Positions 40,164 to 50,186 of a stretch of 64,000 bases of DNA are shown here, piece after piece. Position 1 is the first letter of the stretch; every line of letters begins with the position of its first letter. The notes beneath the pieces are model-generated. The model ran no database searches. It saw only the letters and a list, made by a program, of their open reading frames with translations, and was not told the DNA's origin. The stretch comes from Leptolyngbya sp. BL0902 (GTDB taxonomy: Bacteria; Cyanobacteriota; Cyanobacteriia; Phormidesmidales; Phormidesmidaceae). The stretch covers positions 992,001 through 1,056,000 of the forward strand of contig NZ_CP046155.1 of assembly GCF_016403105.1 (NCBI RefSeq), written 5' to 3'. The position numbers were made by a program, and so were the translations under genes.

Positions 40164-40207
40164 TGGGCTAGATTTACTAAAGAGGCCGCGTTAGAAAGCG
40201 TGAAAAT
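40164..40207. repeat. direct repeat right of the MntA/HepT module
   Basis: Second copy of the repeat at 39402-39445, starting 41 bases after the hepT stop. The gap up to 40399 is A+T-rich and has no other recognised feature. Confidence 0.8.
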
Positions 40208-40399
40208 AGGGCGCTTGAGGGCAGAAAAGATTGATTTACCATACGGAGAATAAGCTTATGTCTAGCCTGAAAGGACTAAGGTAAAATAGAGAGAATTAGA
40301 TATTAGATGGAAAATACTTCTGCCAGCTTAAAATCATTGGCAAGAACTATATTTCCCTGACAGTTTAACGGCAATAGTTATTAATTCTGATTAGCAAAA

Positions 40400-40870
40400 A
40401 TGAAAGACAACAAGAAAAGTAGTAAATTAACTGAGCTCGTCGTGTATCCTATTCTGGTGGCTGCCTTGGTGGCAGGAACATCTCCATGGTGGCTGAATGA
40501 AATAAGAAGTTTTTTGGAGCCAAAAAATCTGCCTTTGCAAGTAGGAAATTATGAATCTGGTTCGCGTTACATCACTCTCTTTAAAAGGGGGGATAGATTC
40601 TGTTTCCTTGGATCTACAGCTCGTGGCAGTAGCATTGCTTCAATTTTTGAAGATCCAAAAGGAAAGAATGTATATCGAATTAACGGCTTCGGAAATGCTC
40701 AATTAATTCAAAAGGATTATGAAACGCTGTTTTTCGGAGGAGGTAATTACGAATTATCTGCAGATCAAAGAGAGTTGCCTACAATAGATAACACAAATGA
40801 TCAGGATATTCGTCAATGCCTTGAAAGTTCTGAGCCTTTTCTTATTCGCTATGTATATGATCATGAATAA
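40400..40870 (+). CDS. hypothetical membrane-anchored protein
   Basis: An unrecognised 156-residue protein. Residues about 11-33 form a single transmembrane helix (LVVYPILVAALVAGTSPWWL) after a Lys-rich N-terminus, so the C-terminal domain is probably exported or on the outer face. That part is Gly/Tyr-rich with one sequence of note, FFGGGNYELS. The DNA is strongly A+T-rich compared with the rest of the window, which marks it as acquired. It lies between two toxin-antitoxin regions, but no link is shown. Confidence 0.6.
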   Translation: MKDNKKSSKLTELVVYPILVAALVAGTSPWWLNEIRSFLEPKNLPLQVGNYESGSRYITLFKRGDRFCFLGSTARGSSIASIFEDPKGKNVYRINGFGNAQLIQKDYETLFFGGGNYELSADQRELPTIDNTNDQDIRQCLESSEPFLIRYVYDHE

Positions 40871-40960
40871 TCGGCAAGTGATAAGTGATTTGGATGAAGC
40901 GAAACCCAACCACCAAAGTCCTTAAACACATCATCGATCACCAAATCCTCATTCTCCAAG

Positions 40961-41095
40961 ATGCACTATCGCCGTGCAAACAACCCAGGGGAAACCTACT
41001 TTTTTACCGTTGTTACCCACCAACGGCAGCCCATCTTCCAAAATATCCAAATCATCCACCATCTTCGCTAAGCCTTTCATTCCGTCAATGGAAAC
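40961..41095 (+). pseudogene. RAYT (REP-associated tyrosine transposase) N-terminal fragment
   Basis: Translation from the ATG at 40961 gives MHYRRANNPGETYFFTVVTH and RQPIFQNIQ, the conserved start of Y1-type RAYT transposases. It hits a TAA at 41069 where the family has Glu, continues in frame as AFHSV, then homology ends. The catalytic HUH and Tyr motifs are absent, so it is a dead remnant. Confidence 0.8.
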
Positions 41096-41099
41096 TAGC

Positions 41100-41878
<779 letters not shown>

Positions 41879-42011
41879 AGCCCTGTAACAGGTCTTGGTA
41901 GGATAGACCTCTGAAAGGGAATTGCACGACGACTCATCCCCTTCTCGCCCTAGGGAAGAAGTGGGGTATTACGTCGGTTTTAGGGATCGGTTATTTGAGG
42001 AAAAAACAGCG

Positions 42012-43103
42012 ATGGCAACCACACTAGGCGTTGGCGTTTTGGGCACTGGGTTTGGGCAAAAGGTTCATATTCCTGGCCTCCAGGCCCACCATCGCACCGA
42101 GGTTGTTGCCGTTTACCACCGAGATTTGGCCCAGGCCCAGGCGGTGGCGGCGGCTCACCACATTCCCCACGCCTGCGATAGTGTGGATGCCCTGCTGGCC
42201 CTGCCCGACGTTCAGGCTGTGACTGTGGCCACGCCGCCCTTTTTGCACCACAGCATGGCCATCGCCGCCCTCCGGGCCGGAAAGCACGTTCTGCTCGAAA
42301 AACCGACGGCCCTCAACGTCGCTGAAGCGTTGGAGATTCAAGCCCTGGCCCAGCAGCACCAGCGGGTGGTGACGCTCGATTTCGAGTTCCGCTTTGTGCC
42401 CGCATGGCAGTACTTGGCGGAATTGTTGGCCGAGGGCTATGTGGGCAACCTGCGCTTTGTGAAGGTGGACTGGACGGTGCCCGGACGTGCCGATGCGAAT
42501 CGCCCCTGGAATTGGTACGCCCAAAAAGCCCTGGGTGGCGGTGCCCTCGGAGCCTTTGCCTCCCACAGTTTTGACTACATCAATTGGCTATTTGGCCCCA
42601 TCGCCCGCCTCAGCGCCCGCCTCAGCACCGCCATTCCCCAGCGGCCCGACCCCGCCAGCGGCACCCTCAAACCCGTGGATGCCGACGACACCTGTAGCCT
42701 CACCCTGGATCTGGCCTGCGGTGCCCCCTGCCAAGTGGCGATTAGCTCCGTCACCTACGCCGGACGGGGCCACTGGGTGGAAATCTACGGCGACCAAGGC
42801 ACCCTCATTTTGGGCAGCGATAATTTGACGGACTATGTCCACGGCTTCCGGCTGTGGGGCAGTCAGGGCGGCGCACCCCTGGCCGAACTGACGATTCCCG
42901 AACGGCTGGCCTTTTCCACGACCTACGCCGATGGCCGCATTGCCCCCTTTGTGCGGGTGGTGAACCACTGGGTCAACGACATCGACCAAGGCCAAGCGAC
43001 GGCTCCCTCGATTGCGGAAGGCGTGCTGTCTCAACGGCTGATGGACGCCGCCCACCAAGCCCACCAAACCAACGCCTGGGTAGACATTGCTTCAGGGCTA
43101 TGA
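42012..43103 (+). CDS. Gfo/Idh/MocA family oxidoreductase
   Basis: A 363-residue NAD(P)-dependent sugar or cyclitol dehydrogenase-like enzyme. The Rossmann motif is GVLGTGFGQKVHIPG, the family signature is VLLEKPTALNVAEA, and the catalytic region is GGGALGAFASHSFDYINWLFG with the His. The start is the ATG at 42012; the frame upstream to 41922 adds unrelated residues. Substrate cannot be read from sequence. The 133 bases before it are the boundary of the decayed toxin island. Confidence 0.88.
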   Translation: MATTLGVGVLGTGFGQKVHIPGLQAHHRTEVVAVYHRDLAQAQAVAAAHHIPHACDSVDALLALPDVQAVTVATPPFLHHSMAIAALRAGKHVLLEKPTALNVAEALEIQALAQQHQRVVTLDFEFRFVPAWQYLAELLAEGYVGNLRFVKVDWTVPGRADANRPWNWYAQKALGGGALGAFASHSFDYINWLFGPIARLSARLSTAIPQRPDPASGTLKPVDADDTCSLTLDLACGAPCQVAISSVTYAGRGHWVEIYGDQGTLILGSDNLTDYVHGFRLWGSQGGAPLAELTIPERLAFSTTYADGRIAPFVRVVNHWVNDIDQGQATAPSIAEGVLSQRLMDAAHQAHQTNAWVDIASGL

Positions 43104-43183
43104 CGCCCAAGCTATTCAAGGTCACATCCGTAATCCTCACGTTTGGCGCTGATGATCACGTTAAAGCCCTTCTTCAAATTCCT

Positions 43184-43759
43184 ATGACCTTCACTTCTTT
43201 GCCCCTAGGTTCTGCCCTTGCCGCAGGTTTGGCGCTGTCCTTCGCGACGGCCTGTGTGCAGCCCACGCCCACGGCTTCCCCAGATCTCGCGACCCCCACC
43301 GAGACCGCCCTGGCCCTGACCGGAGAAGGGCTATTTTTGGTGGATACAGAGAGCGGATCAACCACGCTGCTGCCCTTTGGTACAGAGATGGCCACCGTGC
43401 AAGCGGCGGTGAGCAATCTATTGGGCAACCCAGAAACGGTCAGCGCTAACGAGGAATGCCCCGGCGATCCCTTCATCAGTGCCCTGTGGGCCGAGGGCTT
43501 GGTGCTGAATGCCGATGATGAGACCTTTGTGGGCTGGTCGGTGCGACCTGAGGCGGGCAGCGATCAGTTCACTACCCTAGCCGGGATTGGGGTGGGTTCC
43601 AGCCGCGAGGACTTGGAAGCAGCCTATACTGTCACCGTGTTTGAGAGCACCATCGGCACCGAGTTTGCCGCTGGCCAACTGGCAGGGCTGTTGTCTGACC
43701 CGACCGCCGCCGCCGAAATCACCGACTTTTGGGCCGGAACCGTGTGCATTTTCCGCTAA
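43184..43759 (+). CDS. hypothetical lipoprotein
   Basis: A 191-residue exported protein. The signal peptide ends with a lipobox (LSFATAC), followed by a Pro/Thr-rich linker. The mature part has ECPGDPFISALWAEGLVL, a late TVCIF Cys and GIGVGSSREDLEAAY, a pattern seen in secreted bacterial proteins of unknown role. The ATG at 43184 is chosen because the signal peptide starts there; a longer frame overlaps the previous gene. Confidence 0.72.
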   Translation: MTFTSLPLGSALAAGLALSFATACVQPTPTASPDLATPTETALALTGEGLFLVDTESGSTTLLPFGTEMATVQAAVSNLLGNPETVSANEECPGDPFISALWAEGLVLNADDETFVGWSVRPEAGSDQFTTLAGIGVGSSREDLEAAYTVTVFESTIGTEFAAGQLAGLLSDPTAAAEITDFWAGTVCIFR

Positions 43760-43894
43760 CCTATACCCCTCTTTCCCCCGTTGCCCCATAGAGCAGTGAT
43801 ACTTTCCACGGCCAGGATCCGCCGCCTTGACTCAGGCACATTAAAATAGGGACGCTGGCCTTTTGGCGTATATCCTACCTTTGGTGCCCACCCC

Positions 43895-46543
43895 GTGCCT
43901 GATCTTGCCCAACTGTTTCCCTTTCCGTTAGATCCCTTTCAGCTTCAGGCCGTGGCGGCCCTGGATGCTGGGAAGTCGGTAGTGGTCTGTGCGCCCACGG
44001 GATCGGGAAAAACCCTGGTAGGGGAATACGCCATCCATCGCGCCCTGGCCCACGGCAAGCGGGTGTTCTACACCACGCCGCTAAAGGCGCTGTCGAACCA
44101 AAAGCTGCGGGATTTTCGGGAAGAATTTGGCGTAGAGCGGGTGGGCCTGCTGACCGGGGATATTTCCATCAACCGGGACGCGCCCATCGTGGTGATGACC
44201 ACGGAAATTTTCCGCAATATGCTCTATGGCACCCGCATCGGCGAAACCGGGACGACCCTGCAACAGGTGGAGGCCGTGGTGCTCGACGAGTGCCACTACA
44301 TGAACGACCGCCAGCGGGGCACCGTTTGGGAAGAATCGATCATCTACTGTCCGCCGGAAATTCAGCTTTTGGCCCTCTCCGCCACGGTGGAAAACAGCGG
44401 CCAGCTCACCGACTGGCTCCAGCAAGTCCACGGCCCCACGGAGCTGATCTATTCCGACTTTCGGCCCGTACCGCTGGAATTTCACTACTGCACCACCAAG
44501 CGCCTAGTGCCCCTGCTGGATAGCAGCAACAAAAAAATGCACCCCCAGCTCAAAAAGCAGCGCCCCCCCCAGCGCCAGCCCGGTCGCCGCAACCAAAACC
44601 GGGTGGGCCTCGCTTTTGCCGTGGGGCAGTTGCAGCAGCGAGATATGCTGCCTGCGATCTACTTCATCTTCAGCCGTCGGGGTTGCGACAAGGCCGTGGA
44701 TGAGGTCAGCGGTTTGTCCTTGGTGAATGAGGAGGAATCTCGCCGCCTGAAGGAACGCATCGACACCTTTTTGGCCCACAACCCCGATGCCGGACGGGCC
44801 GGACAGGTGGAGCCGCTGTATCGCGGCATTGCCGCCCACCACGCCGGAATTTTGCCCCTGTGGAAGGGCTTGGTGGAAGAACTGTTCCAGGAAGGGCTGA
44901 TTAAAGTGGTGTTTGCCACGGAAACCCTGGCGGCGGGGATCAACATGCCTGCCCGCACCACGGTGATTTCCAGCCTGTCGAAGCGGACGGACATGGGCCA
45001 TCGGCTGCTCACCGCGTCGGAATTTTTGCAGATGGCGGGGCGGGCCGGACGGCGGGGCATGGATTTGCAGGGGCACGTCGTCACCGTGGAAAGCCCCTTT
45101 GAGGGATCCCGGGAGGCCGTTCACCTGGCCACCTCCGGGCCGGATCCCCTGGTCAGCCAGTTCACCCCCAGCTATGGCATGGTGCTGAACCTGCTGCAAA
45201 CCCATAGTTTAGACGAGGCCAAAGACCTGATCGAGCGCAGCTTTGGGCAATACCTCGCCACCCTGCACCTGCAACCCCAGCAGGAGGAAATTGCCCGACT
45301 GGAGAAGGAAATCGGCCACAACCAGGCCCAACTCGACACCGTGGACGAGGCCATCCTCGCCGACTACGCCAAGCTGAAAGAACGCATCAAGGAAGAGCGG
45401 CGCTTGCTGAAAACCTTACAACAACAGGCCGCCGCCGTCCTGTCCGAAGATGTGGCCAAAATGGTGCCCTTCGCCATCGCCGGAACCCTGCTTTCCCTCA
45501 AGGGCAAGAACATCCCCGTGCCGCAACCCGTCCCCGCCGTGCTGGTAACGAAGTTGCAGGGGTCGGGCCAGTTTCCTTATCTGGTCTGCCTCACCCACGA
45601 CAACCATTGGTACGTGGTCACAGCGGGGGATGTGGTGGGTCTCCATGCCGATATTCCCCGCCTGCAAGCGGTGGATCGCCTTGCGCCGCCCACGGATTTG
45701 CCCCCCACCCCCGGCCAGCACCGCCGAGGGGATGCCGACACCGCCGCTGTGGTGGCTCGCATGGTGCAGCCGCCCACCCTGGAAGAACTGGCCCCCGAAG
45801 TGAAAGACCAGCTCGACCGGATGCAGCAGGTGGAGATCGCCCTGGAAAACCACCCCGCCCGCCAGTGGGAGAACCCCACCGGATTGCTAAAGCGGCAAAA
45901 ATACCTGCAAAACCTGCGCGACGAACTGGCCGACCGCACCGACAAACTGGCCAAATACACGGGCCGCTACTGGCAGGAATTTTTGGACATTATGGATGTC
46001 CTGAAGCACTTCGGTGCCCTCGATACTGATAATCGCCCCACGGAACTGGGGGAAATGGCCGCCGCTATCCGGGGTGACAATGAACTGTGGCTGGCCATGG
46101 CCTTGGCTTCTGGGGAATTTGACCATTTGGATACACCCCAATTTGCCACCGCTTTTGCCGCCCTGGTGACAGAAAACTCTCGGCCCGATAGCTGGTGCCG
46201 CTACAAGCTTTCCGGCGCGGTGGAAGAAGCCCTCGGAGGCCTACACAACCTGCGCCGCCAGCTCTTTCAGCAGCAGCACCGTCGCCGTATCGATGCCCCG
46301 ATTTGGCTGGAGTATGACCTGGTACCCATCGTCGAGCAGTGGGCCTTGGAGGAAGACTGGGTAACGCTCTGTGCCAACACCAGCCTGGATGAGGGCGACA
46401 TCGTTCGCATTTTGCGCCGCACCCTAGATGTGCTGTCCCAAATTCCCCATGCGCCCTACTTGGCCGACCACCTGCGCCTCACCGCCCGTCAGGCCAAGGA
46501 TTTGCTCAACCGTTTCCCCGTCAACGAGGAAATGGAGAATTGA
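43895..46543 (+). CDS. Ski2/Mtr4-like DEAD/DEAH-box RNA helicase
   Basis: An 882-residue superfamily 2 helicase. Motifs: I APTGSGKT, Ia TTPLKALSNQK, II DECH, III LSATVENS, and VI QMAGRAGRRGMD, with the Ski2-specific middle region and a C-terminal DSHCT-like domain (SGAVEEALGG, LARL-type end). Such proteins unwind structured RNA for decay; cyanobacterial members are little studied. It starts with GTG at 43895, beginning MPDLAQLFPFPLDPFQLQAV. The stop codon lies in an 18-bp tandem duplication shared with the convergent gene. Confidence 0.9.
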   Translation: MPDLAQLFPFPLDPFQLQAVAALDAGKSVVVCAPTGSGKTLVGEYAIHRALAHGKRVFYTTPLKALSNQKLRDFREEFGVERVGLLTGDISINRDAPIVVMTTEIFRNMLYGTRIGETGTTLQQVEAVVLDECHYMNDRQRGTVWEESIIYCPPEIQLLALSATVENSGQLTDWLQQVHGPTELIYSDFRPVPLEFHYCTTKRLVPLLDSSNKKMHPQLKKQRPPQRQPGRRNQNRVGLAFAVGQLQQRDMLPAIYFIFSRRGCDKAVDEVSGLSLVNEEESRRLKERIDTFLAHNPDAGRAGQVEPLYRGIAAHHAGILPLWKGLVEELFQEGLIKVVFATETLAAGINMPARTTVISSLSKRTDMGHRLLTASEFLQMAGRAGRRGMDLQGHVVTVESPFEGSREAVHLATSGPDPLVSQFTPSYGMVLNLLQTHSLDEAKDLIERSFGQYLATLHLQPQQEEIARLEKEIGHNQAQLDTVDEAILADYAKLKERIKEERRLLKTLQQQAAAVLSEDVAKMVPFAIAGTLLSLKGKNIPVPQPVPAVLVTKLQGSGQFPYLVCLTHDNHWYVVTAGDVVGLHADIPRLQAVDRLAPPTDLPPTPGQHRRGDADTAAVVARMVQPPTLEELAPEVKDQLDRMQQVEIALENHPARQWENPTGLLKRQKYLQNLRDELADRTDKLAKYTGRYWQEFLDIMDVLKHFGALDTDNRPTELGEMAAAIRGDNELWLAMALASGEFDHLDTPQFATAFAALVTENSRPDSWCRYKLSGAVEEALGGLHNLRRQLFQQQHRRRIDAPIWLEYDLVPIVEQWALEEDWVTLCANTSLDEGDIVRILRRTLDVLSQIPHAPYLADHLRLTARQAKDLLNRFPVNEEMEN

Positions 46544-46574
46544 TGGGCTAGACGGTATTGATGGGCTAGGCGGT
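46539..46574. repeat. 18-bp tandem duplication at converging stop codons
   Basis: ATTGATGGGCTAGACGGT (46539-46556) is repeated at 46557-46574 with one change (GACGG to GGCGG). The first unit contains the helicase TGA and the second the reverse-strand TAG of the next gene. Confidence 0.85.
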
Positions 46575-47249
46575 GCGGAGTAGGCTTAAAACGGCCTGGG
46601 CGGTGGCTTCAGATGAGGCGGGATTTTGTCCAGTCACCAACAGGCCATCGCTGACCACGTAGGGCTGCCAATTGTCGGCCTTAGAGTAAGTGCCGCCGTT
46701 GTTTTTGAGCATGTCTTCTACCAAAAATGGAACAACGTCCGTCAGGCCCACGGCTTCCTCTTCGCTGTTGCTAAACCCGGTGACGGCCTTGTTATGGACT
46801 AGGGGCGATCCGTCGGCAGCTTTGGGGTGGCGCAGGGTGGCGGGGGCGTGGCACACCGCACCCACGGGCTTGCCCGCCCCATGGAATGCCTCAATTAGGG
46901 CAATGGAATGGGCATCCTCGGCCAAATCCCACAGTGGGCCGTGGCCACCGGGGTAGAACACAGCATCGTAGTCTTCGGCGGATAGGCTGGCTAGCACCAC
47001 CGTATGGGCCAGGGCGACCTGGGCCTCTGGGTCTTGGCGGAACCGTTCTGTGGCCTCGGTTTGGGCATCGGGGGCATCGCTTTTGGGGTCGAGGGGCGGC
47101 TGTCCTCCCAGGGGCGAGGCCAGGGTAATCTCGGCTCCGGCATCTTTGAACACGTAGTAGGGTGTGGCAAATTCCTCTAGCCAAAATCCGGTCTTTTGCC
47201 CAGTATTGCCAAGCTGATCGTGGGAGGTGAGAACCATCAGAACTTTCAT
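46566..47249 (-). CDS. DJ-1/PfpI family protein (Hsp31-like)
   Basis: A 227-residue class I glutamine-amidotransferase-like protein of the DJ-1/PfpI superfamily. The nucleophile elbow is GAVCHAPATL with Cys, preceded by YPGGHGPLWDL, and SNSEEEAVGLTDVVPFLVED follows, typical of Hsp31/glyoxalase III-like members. It may detoxify methylglyoxal or act as a chaperone/deglycase, which is interesting because the next gene upstream on this strand has a methylglyoxal-synthase-like domain. That functional link is inference. Confidence 0.88.
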   Translation of the reverse strand: MKVLMVLTSHDQLGNTGQKTGFWLEEFATPYYVFKDAGAEITLASPLGGQPPLDPKSDAPDAQTEATERFRQDPEAQVALAHTVVLASLSAEDYDAVFYPGGHGPLWDLAEDAHSIALIEAFHGAGKPVGAVCHAPATLRHPKAADGSPLVHNKAVTGFSNSEEEAVGLTDVVPFLVEDMLKNNGGTYSKADNWQPYVVSDGLLVTGQNPASSEATAQAVLSLLRTA

Positions 47250-47434
47250 CGATATTTCCTGGGGATGTTAATGGAGGTGGGGCACCACAGCCCTTTCTGC
47301 CCTTCTAGGGTAGGCCATCGCCCGCTGTTGTTGCTTGGGTTGGGTTGCCAGGGCCGCGCTAGGGGCGCAGGTTGATCAACGGCCTACACCTACCTTACCT
47401 GGAGGGCTGGCCTCAAGCGGTGAGTTAGCCCCCT

Positions 47435-48739
47435 CTAGACCGTGGGCAGGGGCGCGAAGATGGTAAGCCCCTGGGGAATACACTCAAATTCAACGGGGTT
47501 CGCTTCCACCATTTCACCATCAATCACCAGTTTTTGCGGTGGGTTCGTGGTGATTTTGAGCTTGGGGGTACGGAAGCCCAGAATATCCTCCCGCTGGTTA
47601 GGGTTGCCCCGCGTTGCCGAGGCCGCAAGGGATACTAAAGCCGTGAGGTTTTGGAGGCGCGTTTGCCCGGTGGCAATGGTGACTTCCATCAGGCCGTCGT
47701 CAGGAATCACGCGCCCCAGCCCCTGGGCTAATACGGAGGTAGCGGGGGCCACGTTGGCAATGGTGATGGCGGTAGTCGTAAATTCGGTCACTTGATCACC
47801 AAACTCCACCGTGGCGGTGAAAGGTTGGGCCGTGGCCAGTTGCTTCACCCCGGCCAACAGGTAGGCCAGGTTGCCCAGTTCGTTTTTGAGTTCGCGGCTG
47901 GCCTTATCCACCATGCCTGCCTCAAAGCCCAGCCCCGCCAGCAAAATCATGGGCGTCTCGTTGCAGCGGGCGGCATCCACCACGTGGGTGTTGCCCGCCA
48001 GGATGGTAGCGCAGGCGGCCCGGAGGTTGGTGGGAATGCCCAACCCTACAGAAAAGGCATTGGCGGTGCCGCGAGGGATGATGCCCAAGGGGATGCCAGT
48101 GCCGATGGTGGCCCCAGCTACGGCGGAGACGGTGCCATCGCCGCCAGAGGCAATGATTAAGCTCCGGCCAATATCGTTGTCCTGCTTAGATTGGATGGTG
48201 GCGATGATCTCCCGTGCCTGATCGGCTGGATCTACATGGGGCTGGGTCATCACCACGTTGACTAGGATTTGGGGCTCCAGGATTTCGCGAATGGTGGCCA
48301 GATCCACGTTGGGGTTGCCCTGTCCTGCTACCGGGTTAAAGATCAAGTAGGCCACCGGGCTTTGGGCCAGCCCCCGCAGCATCAACCGAGCCGAAGCGGC
48401 ATTGAGGGCGACGGGAACATCCTGAATTTGGCAGGCCCGCAGCACCAGGGGAAAGTTGGGGGAGGCGTTCATCATCGCCTGGGAGTCGGCCCAGAAGCAG
48501 ACCCCGGCCACCTCTCCGGCCAAAATTTGGTTAGCGAGCACGATATCGCCCCCCATCTCCGCGTGGGGAATGGTGGCCCAGCGAGGTCTGGCGGTGCCCC
48601 ACTGCTGCTCTAGTGCGGTGAGAATGTCCGTCGTTGTCAGGAGGTCAAAGTGGTTGAGCACTTGGGGATTGTGCAAGAGCCAATCTACAAGGGGGTTGAC
48701 CTGGCTGGGGTGGGCAAGGAGAGCCAACGTGCTGGACAT
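47435..48739 (-). CDS. methylglyoxal-synthase-like domain fused to a DAGK-type lipid kinase
   Basis: A 434-residue fusion. Residues 1-130 look like methylglyoxal synthase: LALLAHPSQVNPLVDWL, EMGGDIVLANQILAGEVAGV aligned to the MgsA GGD motif with its catalytic Asp, and CQIQDVPVALNAASARLML. The phosphate-binding His of MgsA is not evident. Residues 135-430 are a YegS/DgkB-type kinase: YLIFNPVAGQGN, ASGGDGTVSAVAGA, GIIPRGTANAFS and LLAGLGFEAGMVD. The kinase would phosphorylate diacylglycerol or a related lipid. No canonical membrane segment is present. Start ATG at 48739. Confidence 0.88.
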   Translation of the reverse strand: MSSTLALLAHPSQVNPLVDWLLHNPQVLNHFDLLTTTDILTALEQQWGTARPRWATIPHAEMGGDIVLANQILAGEVAGVCFWADSQAMMNASPNFPLVLRACQIQDVPVALNAASARLMLRGLAQSPVAYLIFNPVAGQGNPNVDLATIREILEPQILVNVVMTQPHVDPADQAREIIATIQSKQDNDIGRSLIIASGGDGTVSAVAGATIGTGIPLGIIPRGTANAFSVGLGIPTNLRAACATILAGNTHVVDAARCNETPMILLAGLGFEAGMVDKASRELKNELGNLAYLLAGVKQLATAQPFTATVEFGDQVTEFTTTAITIANVAPATSVLAQGLGRVIPDDGLMEVTIATGQTRLQNLTALVSLAASATRGNPNQREDILGFRTPKLKITTNPPQKLVIDGEMVEANPVEFECIPQGLTIFAPLPTV

Positions 48740-48968
48740 GGCAAAACCGACTTCAACGAAAGGACTGGAGCCGCAACCGCAGCATCAGGGGCAAGTGTAG
48801 CTTACATTTGCAGGTGAGAGCCTGTCCGGGATCAAGATGTCGTTTAGCCCACCCTCACCCCTGCCCGGAGGTGGGGATGCGGCGTCCTCAGGAATGCCGA
48901 AACAGATCTGGCAGCTCCAGGGAGAAGCTAGAACCTGGCCCCCCAGGAAAGCCGTTGCCGCTGCATGA

Positions 48969-49292
48969 TTAGTCTGCGTTGGGATCCGAGGAAGAATCGC
49001 TGAGGGGCTCACTCAGTTGCTCAGATTCGGGACAGTCATCGGCAATGGACAGTTCCACATTGCTGCGAGACACCGTGGCCAACCGCTGGGCAACAGAGCC
49101 AATGCTGTCGAGGCGAATGATCTCTTCCCAGGAAGAAATTTCGTCATCTTCTTCCATTTCGTAGCGCAGAATGACGAGATCGCCCTCAATGTCTAAAATT
49201 TGTGCCCGCTCTATCCACCGCTGTTGATCCCGCAGGTAAATCGACACCTCCCGACCGTCACAACAGAGTTGATAGATTTTGCGGTGTAGCAT
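48969..49292 (-). CDS. conserved cyanobacterial protein (DUF6679-like)
   Basis: A 107-residue protein. The N-terminal 70 residues, MLHRKIYQLCCDGREVSIYL and RDQQRWIERAQILDIEGDLV, form a small beta-rich domain found across cyanobacteria; I recall it as DUF6679 but cannot verify that. The C-terminal 35 residues are Ser/Glu/Asp-rich and probably disordered. No function is known. Confidence 0.75.
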   Translation of the reverse strand: MLHRKIYQLCCDGREVSIYLRDQQRWIERAQILDIEGDLVILRYEMEEDDEISSWEEIIRLDSIGSVAQRLATVSRSNVELSIADDCPESEQLSEPLSDSSSDPNAD

Positions 49293-49414
49293 GTTGCGTC
49301 TCCTAGATCGGTAACATCAACGCTAGATCGAACCCAGAGAAGGCCCGTAGTGGTTCATTCTAGCTAAGATTAGCCCAGTGCCTTAGTATTTGCTGTTGCT
49401 GCTGCCTTTGCCCT

Positions 49415-50164
49415 ATGCTGCTCCATCTCTGCACCTGGCCCGAAGTGGATGCCTACCTCACCCGTTCCCAGGGTTTGATTTTGCCCATTGGTTCTACAGA
49501 ACAGCACGGCCCCAATGGTCTGATCGGTACCGATGCTCTCTGCGCCGAGGCGTTGGCCCAGGGCGTTGGGGAAGCTACCCAAGCCCTAGTTGGCCCCACC
49601 ATCAACGTAGGCATGGCCCTGCACCACACGGCCTTTCCGGGCAGCATGAGCCTGCGGCCCAGCACGCTGATCGCCCTGGTGCAGGACTACCTCAAACCCC
49701 TGGTGCGCTACGGCTTCACCCGGTTCTTTTTCATCAATGGCCACGGGGGCAATGTGGCCACCCTCAAAGCCGCCTTTGCCGAAACCTACGCCACCCTGGC
49801 CGAAGCCCAACTCCCCCAGGCGGGGGCGGTGCGCTGTGCGGTGGCCAACTGGTATATGTGCCGTTCGGTGTATACCCTGGCCAAGGAACTCTATGGCGAT
49901 CAGGAAGGCTCCCACGCCACCCCCAGCGAGGTGGCCCTCACCCAGTATCTCTATCCTGACTCGATTAAGCGGGTCGAACTTGATCCCCCCGTGGCCCCCA
50001 GGGGCTTCCCCATCTACAACGCCGCCGATTTTCGCCAGCACTACCCCGATGGCCGCATGGGCTCTAACCCGGCCCTCGCCACCCCAGAACACGGCCAGCA
50101 ACTCTACGAAGCTGCCGTCAAAGACCTCACGAACGATTACCTGAGCTTCCTGTCCGCCGAGTGA
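49415..50164 (+). CDS. creatininase family protein
   Basis: A 249-residue metal-dependent amidohydrolase-like protein. The family metal motifs are ILPIGSTEQHGPNGLIGTDA (Glu, His, Asp) and FFINGHGGN. Bacterial members act on creatinine or on formamide intermediates of flavin/deazaflavin synthesis; in cyanobacteria the substrate is not established. ATG at 49415. It converges on rnc. Confidence 0.9.
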   Translation: MLLHLCTWPEVDAYLTRSQGLILPIGSTEQHGPNGLIGTDALCAEALAQGVGEATQALVGPTINVGMALHHTAFPGSMSLRPSTLIALVQDYLKPLVRYGFTRFFFINGHGGNVATLKAAFAETYATLAEAQLPQAGAVRCAVANWYMCRSVYTLAKELYGDQEGSHATPSEVALTQYLYPDSIKRVELDPPVAPRGFPIYNAADFRQHYPDGRMGSNPALATPEHGQQLYEAAVKDLTNDYLSFLSAE

Positions 50165-50186
50165 TCCTCTAGGTGAGATCCTGGAT

